Source: Parabacteroides sp. Marseille-P3160
Lineage (GTDB): Bacteria; Bacteroidota; Bacteroidia; Bacteroidales; Tannerellaceae
Reading direction: 5' to 3'
DNA: 64,000 nucleotides
NCBI RefSeq assembly: GCF_900162725.1
Contig: NZ_LT799418.1
Location: 4,422,895 to 4,486,894 of the forward strand
Part shown: piece after piece, positions 1 to 9,000 of the stretch
How the letters are laid out: each line of letters begins with the position of its first letter
Position numbering within the stretch: the stretch's first letter is position 1
The notes under the pieces: model-generated
What the model saw: the letters and a program-made list of their open reading frames with translations, nothing else
Told to the model about the DNA's origin: nothing
The model's database searches: none
Made by a program: the position numbers and the translations under genes

Positions 1-515
1 TGACATACGCCGCTCTCACCTGTCTATGCATGGGGCTTGTGGTTAATTTTGTGGAGGCAAACCAGACGCCCCTGCAACTATTCGGTAGTGTCGTACTGGC
101 CGGATTCGGATTTTATATCTTCCGCAGTAATCCAACGCGTGCGCTGGCCAAGCAGAAAGACAGGAAACTGTCCTTTACGCAGGATTTCATTTCTGCTTTT
201 TTACTGACGTTCAGCAATGTGCTGATTGTATTGCTCTATATCGCTCTCTTTGCCCGCTTCAGCTTTGTGGCGCACGAGAATTCGTTGTGGATGATCCTGG
301 TCGGGTTGGGAGGAATTGGCGTAGGGGCAATTTGCTGGTGGTTTTTCATTACCTTTGTCGTGTCGACTCTACGAAAATGGTTCAACATCCGGGGAACCTA
401 CTTGCTGAACCGGATTATAGGCTCCCTGATCGTCTGCCTTTCCGTCGTAGGAGTATTGTCGGCGCTTTTTTCATCATATCTGAACTTACCGTTGTTACAA
501 CTATTACATATATAA
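1..515 (+). CDS. LysE-family amino acid exporter, 5' truncated by window edge
   Basis: The reading frame is already open at base 3 and ends in TAA at 513-515, so the gene begins outside the window; the ATG at 30 is internal. The visible 170 or so residues hold four or five hydrophobic membrane segments, including the stretches around FGSVVLAGFGFYIF and ILVGLGGIGVGAICWWF. The short loop SNPTRALAKQK after the early helices and the overall spacing resemble LysE/RhtB-type inner-membrane exporters, which use the proton gradient to expel amino acids. The next gene starts 11 bases after the stop, so the two may be co-transcribed. The family call rests on topology and recall of related Bacteroidales proteins; substrate is unknown. 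Confidence 0.75.
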   Translation, partial: TYAALTCLCMGLVVNFVEANQTPLQLFGSVVLAGFGFYIFRSNPTRALAKQKDRKLSFTQDFISAFLLTFSNVLIVLLYIALFARFSFVAHENSLWMILVGLGGIGVGAICWWFFITFVVSTLRKWFNIRGTYLLNRIIGSLIVCLSVVGVLSALFSSYLNLPLLQLLHI

Positions 516-526
516 ACCGGAAACAA

Positions 527-1168
527 ATGAAAAAATTGAACGTACCTTACCTCGAAACACTGGATGTCCTATCGCTTTCGGCGGCTGCCTCCCTGCTGCA
601 GGATAAAGGCCGGAAAGGGGAAATCGACAGCCTGAACTGGGCGGAATACCCCTATCGCCCGGAAGTATCCTTTTTCATCGGACGAACGAATCTGCGTCTA
701 TATATCAATTACGTGGTAAAAGGGAATTCCCTGAAGGCCAGCTATGGGAAAGACGGCTCACCGGTATACCAGGATAGTTGCGTGGAATTTTTCATGCAAC
801 AGGAAGGTGAAAAGATTTACCGTAATTTCGAATTCAATTGCATCGGAACGTGTGATGCTTCGCGCAGGCGTTCGCGCACAGAAAAAGAATCGCTTACGCC
901 GGAAGAATATGCCGGCATCCGGCGCTATTCTTCGATAGGCGACCAACCGTTCGAAGAAAAAGAAGGACTTTATACCTGGAGTTTGTTGGTCGCTATTCCT
1001 TTTTCAACCATGGATCTTGACCCCGGAAATCTACCGGAGAAAATCCGGGCAAACTTCTATAAATGTGCGGACGAAACAAAGTATCCGCATTTCTTAAGCT
1101 GGAACCCGATCGATTTGCCTAAACCGGACTTCCATTGCCCTCCTTTCTTCGGAGAACTCTTTCTGTAA
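527..1168 (+). CDS. Carbohydrate-binding family 9-like (DOMON-like) protein
   Basis: A 213-residue protein. The frame is open upstream to 287, but that part overlaps the exporter gene out of frame; ATG 527 follows the exporter stop by 11 bases and gives the expected family start. The body (WAEYPYRPEVSFFIGRT, DSCVEFFMQ, FEFNCIGTCDAS, WSLLVAIPF, FYKCADE, HFLSWNPI) matches the beta-sandwich pattern of CBM9-like proteins that are common in Bacteroidales. No signal peptide is visible, so it is probably cytoplasmic, which is odd for a glycan-binding fold. Ligand and role are unknown. A MITE-like element begins 17 bases after its stop. Confidence 0.75.
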   Translation: MKKLNVPYLETLDVLSLSAAASLLQDKGRKGEIDSLNWAEYPYRPEVSFFIGRTNLRLYINYVVKGNSLKASYGKDGSPVYQDSCVEFFMQQEGEKIYRNFEFNCIGTCDASRRRSRTEKESLTPEEYAGIRRYSSIGDQPFEEKEGLYTWSLLVAIPFSTMDLDPGNLPEKIRANFYKCADETKYPHFLSWNPIDLPKPDFHCPPFFGELFL

Positions 1169-1184
1169 GCAAGATGCAGGAAGG

Positions 1185-1367
1185 CCTCAGGGCAAACTTT
1201 TAAAACTCCTGTTACGTTCGGCGGAAGCTCCAGCTCCCGTCGGTGATAAAAGCGAGGCTCCGCCCTCGCAATGATTATCCTTTTTTAAGGATAGGCAAAA
1301 CAGGAGCTTCCAACACGACGCAGTGAGGACACTCCGCCCGACAAAGGGGTAAGAGTTTGCCCTGAGG
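1185..1367. repeat. MITE-like palindromic element with 17-bp terminal inverted repeats
   Basis: The left end 1185-1201 (CCTCAGGGCAAACTTTT) and the right end 1351-1367 are inverted repeats with one mismatch in 17. The bases AAGG lie directly outside both ends (1181-1184 and 1368-1371), as expected for a 4-bp target duplication. Near the middle is a perfect 7-bp hairpin (TATCCTT/AAGGATA, 1276-1293). The arms also carry related GGAAGCTCC words in opposite orientation (about 1223-1231 and 1303-1311, the latter as its complement). No ORF is present. This fits a non-autonomous MITE or REP-type element. The right end stops 7 bases from the stop codon of the next gene. Family membership could not be checked. 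Confidence 0.6.
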
Positions 1368-1374
1368 AAGGCCT

Positions 1375-3735
1375 TTAGTCGGAGAATGCCGATTCTATCT
1401 CACGAGTCAAGACCTGAGTTCCTTCAAAACCGACATGAAAGTAAGTTTGTTCCCCTTTCTTATTTAAGATCAAATAAGAAGGAACTCCATTTACACCGAA
1501 TTTCTGTTTCAGGGAATTAAGCTGCTCTTTTGTGAGCCGGAAATGTTCACCGGGGATTCCCGTAATCATAAAATTAAATGTGTTTAGCGGAGATGTATAG
1601 TCTGTTAAATAGATAAAAGCAACCCCTTTCTCTTTTAACTGTTGTTTTGCCGGTTCAAGCTGTTTCATAGCCCATCGGCAAGGAGAACACCAGGTTGCCC
1701 AAAAGTCGACAAGAAGGACTTTCCCTGCAAAGGGTTTGATGATCTCATAAAATAAGCTGTCTCCGGTAAGCGCCTCCGGAACTGTATGTACGGTATAATT
1801 TCCTTTCTTTTTATTGGCTTCGATCTCACGCAAAAGTTCGTCATTTTTCTGCGACAGATAGGTATAATAAAAAGGATTGTCCATTTTCGATACATACGTT
1901 AACACCCGGGGGGCCAACGGTGTTTTTTCATCTAAAGGAGAAGCCAGTATTTGTGTGGCCATCAAGTCGAACGCGAGTCCTTTATCCGTACCTATCAGCG
2001 ATTGTAAAACTTCTTCGGCACAAAGGTATCGGATCTGCCGTTCGTACTTATTGTAAAATGCCTGTCTAAAGTCGCTGGAAAACGTATCCGGTTGCACAAT
2101 CTGTTTAAAGAACTTCATCTGTATGGCTTCCAACGTATCATGTGCCGGTTTATCGACTGACAGATCTCGATAATCAAATAAGTTGGCTTTTTCCAAAATG
2201 GATTGGATATTATTTCCAGGTAACTGATTTAACGAATCTATTTGCTGTATAAGCGTTTGATATTTTTCTACCAATAAATTCGTCTGTCTGAGTGACTGCA
2301 CATATTCATTGCAGTTTTTTTTGAACAAATTCACTTTATCTTCCGGCCAATTGATAAAATTGGAGTTTACACGATCGCTCAAATAGTTCAATTCCTCTAC
2401 AGTCAAATCGGCCATCCCGGCCAATTTCTCCTTCATCTCTTTTGTAGTCCCCTCTTTATTCACTTCATTCAACTGAATGAATTTGCAGTTATTGATCGCC
2501 CAACAATAGTCCGCAGTATAAAGATAGCGGGGGTCATTGATCTCATATTCTTTCAGAAAGCTATAATAATCGGGAGAAAAGACGGGAGGTGTATAACCGG
2601 TAAGTTTTTCTCTATAACCTATATTATTCGCTTTCCGATAGGCTGATTCTAAATAATAGCTTCCAAAAAACAGCCGATCCATCGCCTGCATTTTCACATC
2701 AGCGGTAGCCAGTTCTTTTACTTGTTGCGATCCCTTTTCGTTTTTAAGACGATTGATCGCGCTATCGGCAAGGTTTAAAACATGTTCTTTGTACTGGCTC
2801 GCAGACATACCCAGTATTTCGTCCATAAACCGGTCATAATTGAACGTATTGTTTAATGAATCGGACAGCGACAAGAATTGATGATTCAGCTCCGCATTGG
2901 CACCATTCACATAGATCCATTGTCCTTTCGGACATTTATCTATGCGTGCGCGTGATTCCTGGCAAGCTATTCCTTGCAAATCAACATAGACGGATGACTC
3001 TTGCTCCGGTGTAAGCAATACTTTTATCTGCTTTAGATTTTGCAAGCGAAGCGTTACCTGCATCGTACAAGGGAGGGGGACTTTGACTTCAAAATGGCCA
3101 TCGTCTCCGAGTTTAAACTCATACTCATATTGCTCACCGGTGAGGGGATCGTTTGCATATACGAGTCCGTCAAAGTTGAGTTCGGGTATATAGCCGAGAA
3201 CTTGACCTTTTAAGGTAGCAATGCCTGCTTTAAATACAGGTGTAGGAAGGGATTTCGTGTCATTGATTCCCTCCGGTTCCCGTCGGGCTCCCTCAGGGAC
3301 GCCGATCCGGTTCGTCAGAACAGGCGATTTCAATTCAATTCCCCAAATTTTGAAGCAGGTGGGGCAATCGCTTTCGATAAAATCGATTCGTTCGGTAGAG
3401 GGATCAATTGGAGGAAAATAAAGAACAAACGAACGTTCTCCCGTTTCATCCATATAAACTTCCTTACTCAATTCCATTCCGGTCGCGTAGCGAAGCATTT
3501 TTTTTTCACCATTGGCGCGGATATAAGTCTCCTGCGCGATACGTATCCACTGACCCGGTTTCTCATACCCGGTCATATAGAGGATCGTAGCAGTATCGCT
3601 TAGAATGATCTTGTCAATTTCAACACTCGTATAATTCCATATACTAAACGGAGGTCGTTCAATCACAATCTCTTGTGCAGTTCCCGATAAGCTGGCGAAC
3701 GCAAGAAGAAAAAGGAAGCAAATGTGTTTTTTCAT
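1375..3735 (-). CDS. TlpA-type thioredoxin-fold protein with long N-terminal region
   Basis: A 786-residue exported protein. Residues 1-20 form a signal peptide ending SGTAQ with no lipobox cysteine, so it is probably periplasmic. The last 130 or so residues are a TlpA/ResA-like thioredoxin domain: FWATWCSPC (CxxC at about 682-686) and a likely cis-proline in GVPSY near 752. Such domains act in periplasmic thiol-disulfide exchange. The preceding 600 residues have no motif I can name; many Bacteroidales TlpA-like proteins carry long N-terminal regions like this. The gene stands alone on the minus strand, with a terminator-like hairpin 70 bases upstream of its start that ends the DUF6249 gene. 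Confidence 0.8.
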   Translation of the reverse strand: MKKHICFLFLLAFASLSGTAQEIVIERPPFSIWNYTSVEIDKIILSDTATILYMTGYEKPGQWIRIAQETYIRANGEKKMLRYATGMELSKEVYMDETGERSFVLYFPPIDPSTERIDFIESDCPTCFKIWGIELKSPVLTNRIGVPEGARREPEGINDTKSLPTPVFKAGIATLKGQVLGYIPELNFDGLVYANDPLTGEQYEYEFKLGDDGHFEVKVPLPCTMQVTLRLQNLKQIKVLLTPEQESSVYVDLQGIACQESRARIDKCPKGQWIYVNGANAELNHQFLSLSDSLNNTFNYDRFMDEILGMSASQYKEHVLNLADSAINRLKNEKGSQQVKELATADVKMQAMDRLFFGSYYLESAYRKANNIGYREKLTGYTPPVFSPDYYSFLKEYEINDPRYLYTADYCWAINNCKFIQLNEVNKEGTTKEMKEKLAGMADLTVEELNYLSDRVNSNFINWPEDKVNLFKKNCNEYVQSLRQTNLLVEKYQTLIQQIDSLNQLPGNNIQSILEKANLFDYRDLSVDKPAHDTLEAIQMKFFKQIVQPDTFSSDFRQAFYNKYERQIRYLCAEEVLQSLIGTDKGLAFDLMATQILASPLDEKTPLAPRVLTYVSKMDNPFYYTYLSQKNDELLREIEANKKKGNYTVHTVPEALTGDSLFYEIIKPFAGKVLLVDFWATWCSPCRWAMKQLEPAKQQLKEKGVAFIYLTDYTSPLNTFNFMITGIPGEHFRLTKEQLNSLKQKFGVNGVPSYLILNKKGEQTYFHVGFEGTQVLTREIESAFSD

Positions 3736-3808
3736 AGTGTACGATTTAAAAAGTTACTTTCTATCCAAAGATAGGTATTTTCCTATTTATGACGTAAGTA
3801 CATTTACT

Positions 3809-3844
3809 AAAAAATCCTGTCCAACCTCAAGGTGAACAGGATTT
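3809..3844 (-). terminator. Rho-independent terminator after the DUF6249 gene
   Basis: A perfect 9-bp stem pairs 3812-3820 with 3836-3844 (AAATCCTGT/ACAGGATTT), with an extra ACC/GGT pair inside the loop. Read on the minus strand the stem is followed by TTTTTTAG, a U-tract. It lies 37 bases past the stop of the DUF6249 gene, so it should end that transcript before the TlpA-like gene. Confidence 0.75.
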
Positions 3845-3880
3845 ATGCTGATCTCTGGAAAAATACGACACAAAAAAAAA

Positions 3881-4288
3881 TCACTTTTCGCCTTTCTTGC
3901 CCATTTTGATTTCAATGACAAAAGCAATCAACAAACCGATCCCTCCAAAGAGCAAGACAGACGCTCCATAAGCGGTGCTCATTAACTCCCCTCTGTACCA
4001 ACCGTCATTTTGATAGGAGCTAATAATGGAAGTGCTGATGATAAAACCGACTAAAAGTCCAAGTCCGATTCCGGCCAGTAAACATCCGGCCTTCAAAGCG
4101 CCGAAAGAGAATTTTCGCCCGAAACTTGGTAATTCAATCTTCCCGTTTAAATCAGCCGATTTAATTTTGTCTCCCAATTTTTCAATAATTGCCATCCGTT
4201 CTTTCCTCCGGACAAACAATTCAAATATCCCGTAAATTGCAGCGCAGGTAATTCCCAATATTAAAGGAACCATAATAAAATCCATCAT
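3881..4288 (-). CDS. DUF6249-like small membrane protein
   Basis: A 135-residue protein with an N-terminal membrane segment (about 3-24, IMVPLILGITCAAIYGIFELF), a charged linker with RRKERMAIIEK, then two further membrane segments (about 63-87 and 107-126) and a basic tail MGKKGEK. This layout fits the DUF6249 family of Bacteroidales, whose function is unknown. The start may be either of two adjacent ATG codons. It is a single-gene unit: a TAnnTTTG box sits about 80 bases upstream and a terminator follows. Confidence 0.65.
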   Translation of the reverse strand: MMDFIMVPLILGITCAAIYGIFELFVRRKERMAIIEKLGDKIKSADLNGKIELPSFGRKFSFGALKAGCLLAGIGLGLLVGFIISTSIISSYQNDGWYRGELMSTAYGASVLLFGGIGLLIAFVIEIKMGKKGEK

Positions 4289-4369
4289 AACTATTTACTT
4301 TAAATGATTAATTAACTCGTTTGTCTATTTGACGTCTTTCCAGGAAAAAGGTTACAGAAGCATTCCATC

Positions 4370-4377
4370 CAAATATA
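4370..4377 (-). promoter_or_regulatory. Candidate -7 box for the DUF6249 gene
   Basis: On the minus strand the bases read TATATTTG, an exact match to the Bacteroidetes -7 consensus TAnnTTTG, 81 bases upstream of the ATG. I see no clear -33 TTTG at the usual spacing, so this is a candidate only. Confidence 0.4.
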
Positions 4378-4537
4378 GTAATGAAAACTTTTTCAGGAAA
4401 TAAATAGTACATTTACCACGAAGGGAAGCGCTAAGATATAGTAAAGCAGTAAATTATAAAAACTCACGCCGATTCCCTGACTATATCCCTTTTTACAAAT
4501 TTCCCTATTCTCCGGAATAATTCGGAGTATCTGTTTT

Positions 4538-4545
4538 TATATTTG
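4538..4545 (+). promoter_or_regulatory. Candidate -7 box for the HU-like gene
   Basis: TATATTTG matches the Bacteroidetes -7 consensus exactly. It predicts a start near 4552 and a leader of about 175 nt before the HU-like gene, which would contain both competing hairpins. Just upstream, a 5-bp inverted repeat CTCCG/CGGAG (4510-4514 and 4523-4527) overlaps where a repressor or the -33 region would lie. No clear -33 TTTG is visible. Confidence 0.4.
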
Positions 4546-4573
4546 TACTTAGAAATCGGATTTTTATACCCAG

Positions 4574-4640
4574 GTTGACCTGGTGACCAACCTTGGTTAG
4601 CCACCAGGTCAACAAAGGTTAGCCTGGTGGCTAACCAAGG
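4574..4640 (+). promoter_or_regulatory. Leader with two mutually exclusive hairpins upstream of HU-like gene
   Basis: Hairpin A is a perfect 12-bp stem (4574-4585 with 4602-4613) with a 5-bp stem ACCAA/TTGGT inside its loop. Hairpin B is a perfect 18-bp stem (4591-4608 with 4623-4640). They share 4591-4613, so an RNA can form one or the other, not both. The segment is written from two words, GGTTrrCC and CCTGGTGG, in alternating orientation. It lies between a candidate promoter and the HU-like start, 86 bases before the ATG. Neither hairpin is followed by a U-tract, so a simple terminator is unlikely. It could be a cis-acting RNA switch, an autoregulatory binding site or a repeat element. Confidence 0.6.
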
Positions 4641-4726
4641 TCTATAAAAAATTGAGTATACAGGAAAACGGATTTCAATACAGCATGAAGCTATTTTCAT
4701 ACTGCTAACCTTAAATATTCAGTACC

Positions 4727-5341
4727 ATGTCTATTGTATTTACCGTTCATTCCATTCCGGACCCCAAGGGGGAAAAAGGGAAATCATTACAGCATGCCCG
4801 TGTTTATTCGCCGGGCACACGGGGAATCGATGATATTTGCCCTTTGATTTGTTCTCGTTCCACACTCTCGCCGGCCGATGTCAAAGCGGCATTGGACTCA
4901 TTCGCTTGGATATTGGGAGAGTCCCTCAGCCAAGGCTACCATGTCCGACTGGAAGGAATCGGCTGCTTCTCTCCGTCTCTGCACACCACCCGGACCGACA
5001 ATGGCCATATGGCCGTCGAGGTAGATAACGTAAATTTCCATTGCGACACCAATTTATTGAAACGACTCCGGAAAGCCGGTCTGGAGCGTAACTATGCAAA
5101 AGAAAAAGAAAGCAGGAAAATAAATGAGAAAGATTGGACGGAAGACATGCTCTTGCTGGCCCGACAAGCCGGCTACCTGTCTCCCCGCCTGTTCAGCGCC
5201 TTGACTCGCTGTTCCCGTCATCAGGCGGAGGTTCACTTGCAGGAATACGTAGAAAAAGGTCTCCTTGTCCGCAAAGGAAAGGGAAAGCATATACTCTATC
5301 TGCCGGTATTACCCGAGGAAAATAAAACGGAAGGCATCTAA
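4727..5341 (+). CDS. HU/IHF-like DNA-binding protein with C-terminal extension
   Basis: A 204-residue protein. Residues 1-120 follow the HU-like pattern of Bacteroidales: an alpha-helical start (SPADVKAALDSFAWILGESLSQG), then the beta region VRLEGIGCFSPSL that precedes the DNA-contacting arm. Residues 135-200 (WTEDMLLLARQAGYLSPRLFSALTRCSRHQAEVHLQEYVEKGLLVRKGKG) look like a winged-helix or helix-turn-helix extension. It probably binds DNA in the nucleoid or at specific sites. ATG 4727 is chosen because the match to the family starts there. A stem-loop overlaps its stop codon, and its leader contains unusual competing hairpins that could be its own binding site. Confidence 0.75.
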   Translation: MSIVFTVHSIPDPKGEKGKSLQHARVYSPGTRGIDDICPLICSRSTLSPADVKAALDSFAWILGESLSQGYHVRLEGIGCFSPSLHTTRTDNGHMAVEVDNVNFHCDTNLLKRLRKAGLERNYAKEKESRKINEKDWTEDMLLLARQAGYLSPRLFSALTRCSRHQAEVHLQEYVEKGLLVRKGKGKHILYLPVLPEENKTEGI

Positions 5342-5351
5342 AGCCTTCCGT
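5327..5351 (+). terminator. Stem-loop overlapping the HU-like stop codon
   Basis: A perfect 9-bp stem ACGGAAGGC/GCCTTCCGT (5327-5335 with 5343-5351) has a 7-base loop that contains the stop codon. The following bases CTCTCTTGC are pyrimidine-rich but not a clean U-tract, so termination is likely but weaker than at 3809-3844. Confidence 0.5.
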
Positions 5352-5477
5352 CTCTCTTGCAGGAAGGCAGCATTTCCAACAGCAATGCTATTCTTTAGAA
5401 TGTTAATTCTTTGCTTCCGGTATACGCTTTTCCCTATTTCTTCGTTATAGTTACGTATTTCTAATTAGAAACTTGCG

Positions 5478-6059
5478 ATGATTGAATATATAAAGGGTGA
5501 AATTGTAGAACTTTCGCCTACGCGAATGGTCATGGAATGTGCTGGAATAGGGTATGAATTGAACATTTCCTTAAGTACATACAGCGCCTTCAATGGAAAG
5601 CCGGAGGGGCGGATTTATGTCTATGAGGTGATTCGTGAAGACGCTCACTTGCTCTTCGGATTTGCGACAAAAGAAGAGCGCGAACTCTTTTTATTACTGA
5701 CTTCCGTATCCGGCGTGGGCCCGAATACCGCCCGGATGATCCTCTCGTCCATTCCTCCCGTTGAGTTAGTCCAAGTCATTGCGTCCAATAACGAAAATGT
5801 ACTCAAAAGCGTAAAAGGGATCGGGTTGAAGACGGCACAACGGATTCTGGTCGACCTGAAAAATAAGGTAAAACTAACCGGAGTAGCTACGGAACCAAGA
5901 GGAATCCCATCGGAGGATATACAGGAAGAAGCAATAGCCGCTTTATTAATGCTGGGCTTCCAGAAAGCAGCCTCACAAAAAGTGGTAGCAACCATTTGTA
6001 AAAATTCGCCGACACTGCCGGTCGAACAAGTGATCAAGAGCGCACTCAGAATGCTTTAA
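5478..6059 (+). CDS. ruvA: Holliday junction branch migration protein RuvA
   Basis: A 193-residue protein, the usual RuvA length. The N-terminal OB-fold starts [20 protein letters not shown]. The central domain carries two helix-hairpin-helix motifs, [17 protein letters not shown] (about 72-90) and [17 protein letters not shown] (about 111-127). The C-terminal domain III ([12 protein letters not shown]) contacts RuvB. RuvA tetramers hold the four-way junction while RuvB drives branch migration. No ruvB or ruvC is adjacent. The TAA stop overlaps the ATG of sprA by one base, so the two are translationally coupled; this pairing recurs in Bacteroidetes. Confidence 0.97.
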   Translation: MIEYIKGEIVELSPTRMVMECAGIGYELNISLSTYSAFNGKPEGRIYVYEVIREDAHLLFGFATKEERELFLLLTSVSGVGPNTARMILSSIPPVELVQVIASNNENVLKSVKGIGLKTAQRILVDLKNKVKLTGVATEPRGIPSEDIQEEAIAALLMLGFQKAASQKVVATICKNSPTLPVEQVIKSALRML

Positions 6060-9000
6060 TGAAGAACTATTTAAAACATATCTCCTCATTGATCGTACTT
6101 CTTTATGCGGTCGTACTTTATTCATCCGGCGCCGGACAAACGCAGCCGGATCGCCCGCTCTCCGTATCCCAAGTGCAGGAACCGGAAGATACGATCCCTA
6201 AGAGCCGGTATCCGGTTCAAAAGACCATTCCGGAAAATGTCAAAGACTTGAATAAGCCTTACCCGCTGGATTTACGTAACCCGGAAAATGTCAAAACCAG
6301 TATCGAATATGACCTGAAAACCGGACTTTACATTATCCGCACCAAAATGGGAGATTCCGAGTTGGAAACGCCAATAACGCTGACACCGGAAGAGTTTCAG
6401 AGTTACAGCCTGAAAGAATCGATGCGCTCTTACTTCAAAAGCAAAAACGACGAGAACTATCAGGCGGAATTAAATAAGGAAACCAACCTGTCCAATATTC
6501 AGTTCGAACTGGGGGCGGCTGAACGGATCTTCGGCCCCGGAGGCGTCCGGGTAACCACGCAAGGTTCGGCGGATATTACGATGGGGCTGAAAACAAACAA
6601 AACAGATAACCCTACTCTCCCGGAACGCTCGCGGAACCGTACCTTCTTCAATTTCGATGAGAATGTCCAATTGAATATGCAAGCCAAAGTGGGTTCCAAG
6701 GTTAATTTCGGGATGAATTATAATACGGAAACGTCTTTCGACTTCGACTCAAAGAAGTTGAATCTGGCCTATACCGGCGAAGAGGATGAAATCATCAAGA
6801 CGCTGGAAGCCGGGAATGTAAGCATGACAACCGGCAATTCCCTGATCAACGGCGGAGCAGCCCTTTTCGGTATGAAAGCCGACTTGCAATTCGGGAAGCT
6901 CCGGGTGAATACGCTTTTCGCCCAACAGCAATCGGAATCCCGAACTGTCCAGTCGAAAGGCGGCGTACAGACAAAAGATTTCGAATTGACAATCGATCAG
7001 TACGATGAGAACCGGCATTTTTTCCTTTCCCACTATTTCCGGGATATATACAATCAGGCGCTTTCGGCATTGCCGCTCATCCAATCGGCGGTAAAAATCA
7101 ACCGGATCGAGGTATGGATTACCAATAAGCGGAGCAACTACGACCAGTCACGCAATATCGTGGCTTTTTCCGATTTGGGAGAAGCCGAGCATATCAGCAA
7201 TCCGGCCGTACAGCCCAGCGCTTCCCTGAAGATCCCCGTTAACGATGCCAACACACTCTACTCCCAATTAACCGGGGCAGGAAGCGTTTATGCCGGTGCG
7301 AGGGACATAAGTAAAGTAACGGCCGCATTCAGCGACGGCATTTACAATGGCGGGGTAGATTACGAAAAAGTGGAGAGCGCCCGTTTGCTGGATCAATCGG
7401 AATACTCTCTGAACTCCGAATTGGGTTACATCTCGCTTAAAACACAATTGCAACCGGATGAAGTGCTCGGGGTCGCTTTCGATTACACCTACCGGGGAAC
7501 GGTTTACCAGGTGGGCGAGTTTTCCTCCGACAATACCCAAAACACGACATCCAGCTTGTATGTGAAGCTCCTGAAAGGGACGACTTTGTCTCCCGCAATG
7601 CCTTTCTGGAATTTGATGATGAAGAATATATACGCCTTGCCTAATGCATTTTCCGTACAAAAGGAAAAGTTTAAGTTGGAAGTGCTCTACCAAAGCGATA
7701 CGACCGGAACTTATGTCAATTATATCTCCGAAGGAAATATCAAGGAAAAAACACTGCTGCGCGTTATGAGATTAGACCGCCTGGATGCGCAGAACGAACC
7801 CTATCCCGACGGAATCTTCGACTTTATCAGCGGCTATACCATTCTGGCGGATAACGGTCGCATCATCTTTCCGGTCACGGAACCCTTCGGTTCATACTTG
7901 AGGCAACAAATAGGGAATGACGCCGTCGCGAATAAGTATGTCTTCGAGGAATTATACGACTCGACGTTGACTTACGCAAGGCAGATTGCCGAAAAGAATA
8001 AATTCTTGCTCCGGGGGGAATATAAGGCCTCTTCCGGATCGGAAATACAGTTAGGCTCGACCAATGTCGCCCGGGGATCCGTAAAAGTAACCGCCGGAGG
8101 CGTTTTACTGGCGGAGAACACAGACTATACGGTAGATTATACATCGGGAGTCGTAACTATTCTGAATGAAGCTATTGTCTCGGCAGGAACACCCATCAGC
8201 GTATCATTGGAAAACCAGTCGAATTTCAATATGCAGCGGAAAACAATGATGGGATTGGATCTTAACTATCAGTTTTCACCGAACTTCAATGTCGGAGCTA
8301 CGCTGATGCATCTCTCCGAAATGCCGCTGACTACCAAAACCGCTTTCGGCGACGAGTCGGTAAAAAATACCTTATGGGGATTCAACATGGCCTATAAGGG
8401 AGAAAGCCAATGGCTGACCAATATGTTGGACAAACTGCCTTTACTGGAGTTGAGTAAGCCGAGCCAGATCTCCTTCAGTGCCGAATTCGCCAATTTGATT
8501 GCCGGGCATTACGAGAATGAGACGACAGGGAAATATTCCTATCTGGACGACTTCGAATCGACGCAAAGCGGATTTGACTTATTAAACCCCTATCCATGGA
8601 CCCTGGCCAGTGTTCCTTCGGAAGGAGGCAAAGGAGGCATGTTCCCGGAATCCAGCCTGATCAATGACATTAATTACGGGAAAAACCGGGCTTTGCTGGC
8701 CTGGTATTATATCGACGGGATATTTACCCGTCCGAAGTCCTCTCTCCGTCCTTCGTATATGACATCTGACGACCTGTCGAACCATTACGTACGCGCGGTT
8801 CCCTATAGCGAATTGTTTCCCAACAAGGATATCGGTTATAATGAAAATAACTTGATCTCGGTCTTGAACCTGGCTTATTATCCCAACGAACGCGGACCTT
8901 ATAACCTGGATGCCGAAAATATCAATACGGACGGCACGTTACTCAACCCGGAACAGCGTTTCGGAGGAATCATGCGAAAGATCGACCAAAGCGACTTTGA

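Noticed and set aside
287..526. N-terminal extension of the CBM9-like protein
   Set aside because: It overlaps the exporter gene in another frame and is arginine-rich nonsense; ATG 527 gives the family start.
4464..4700. 78-codon minus-strand ORF across the HU leader
   Set aside because: It reads through the two-hairpin element, so its openness comes from the repeats; no recognisable domain and it is antisense to a likely leader.
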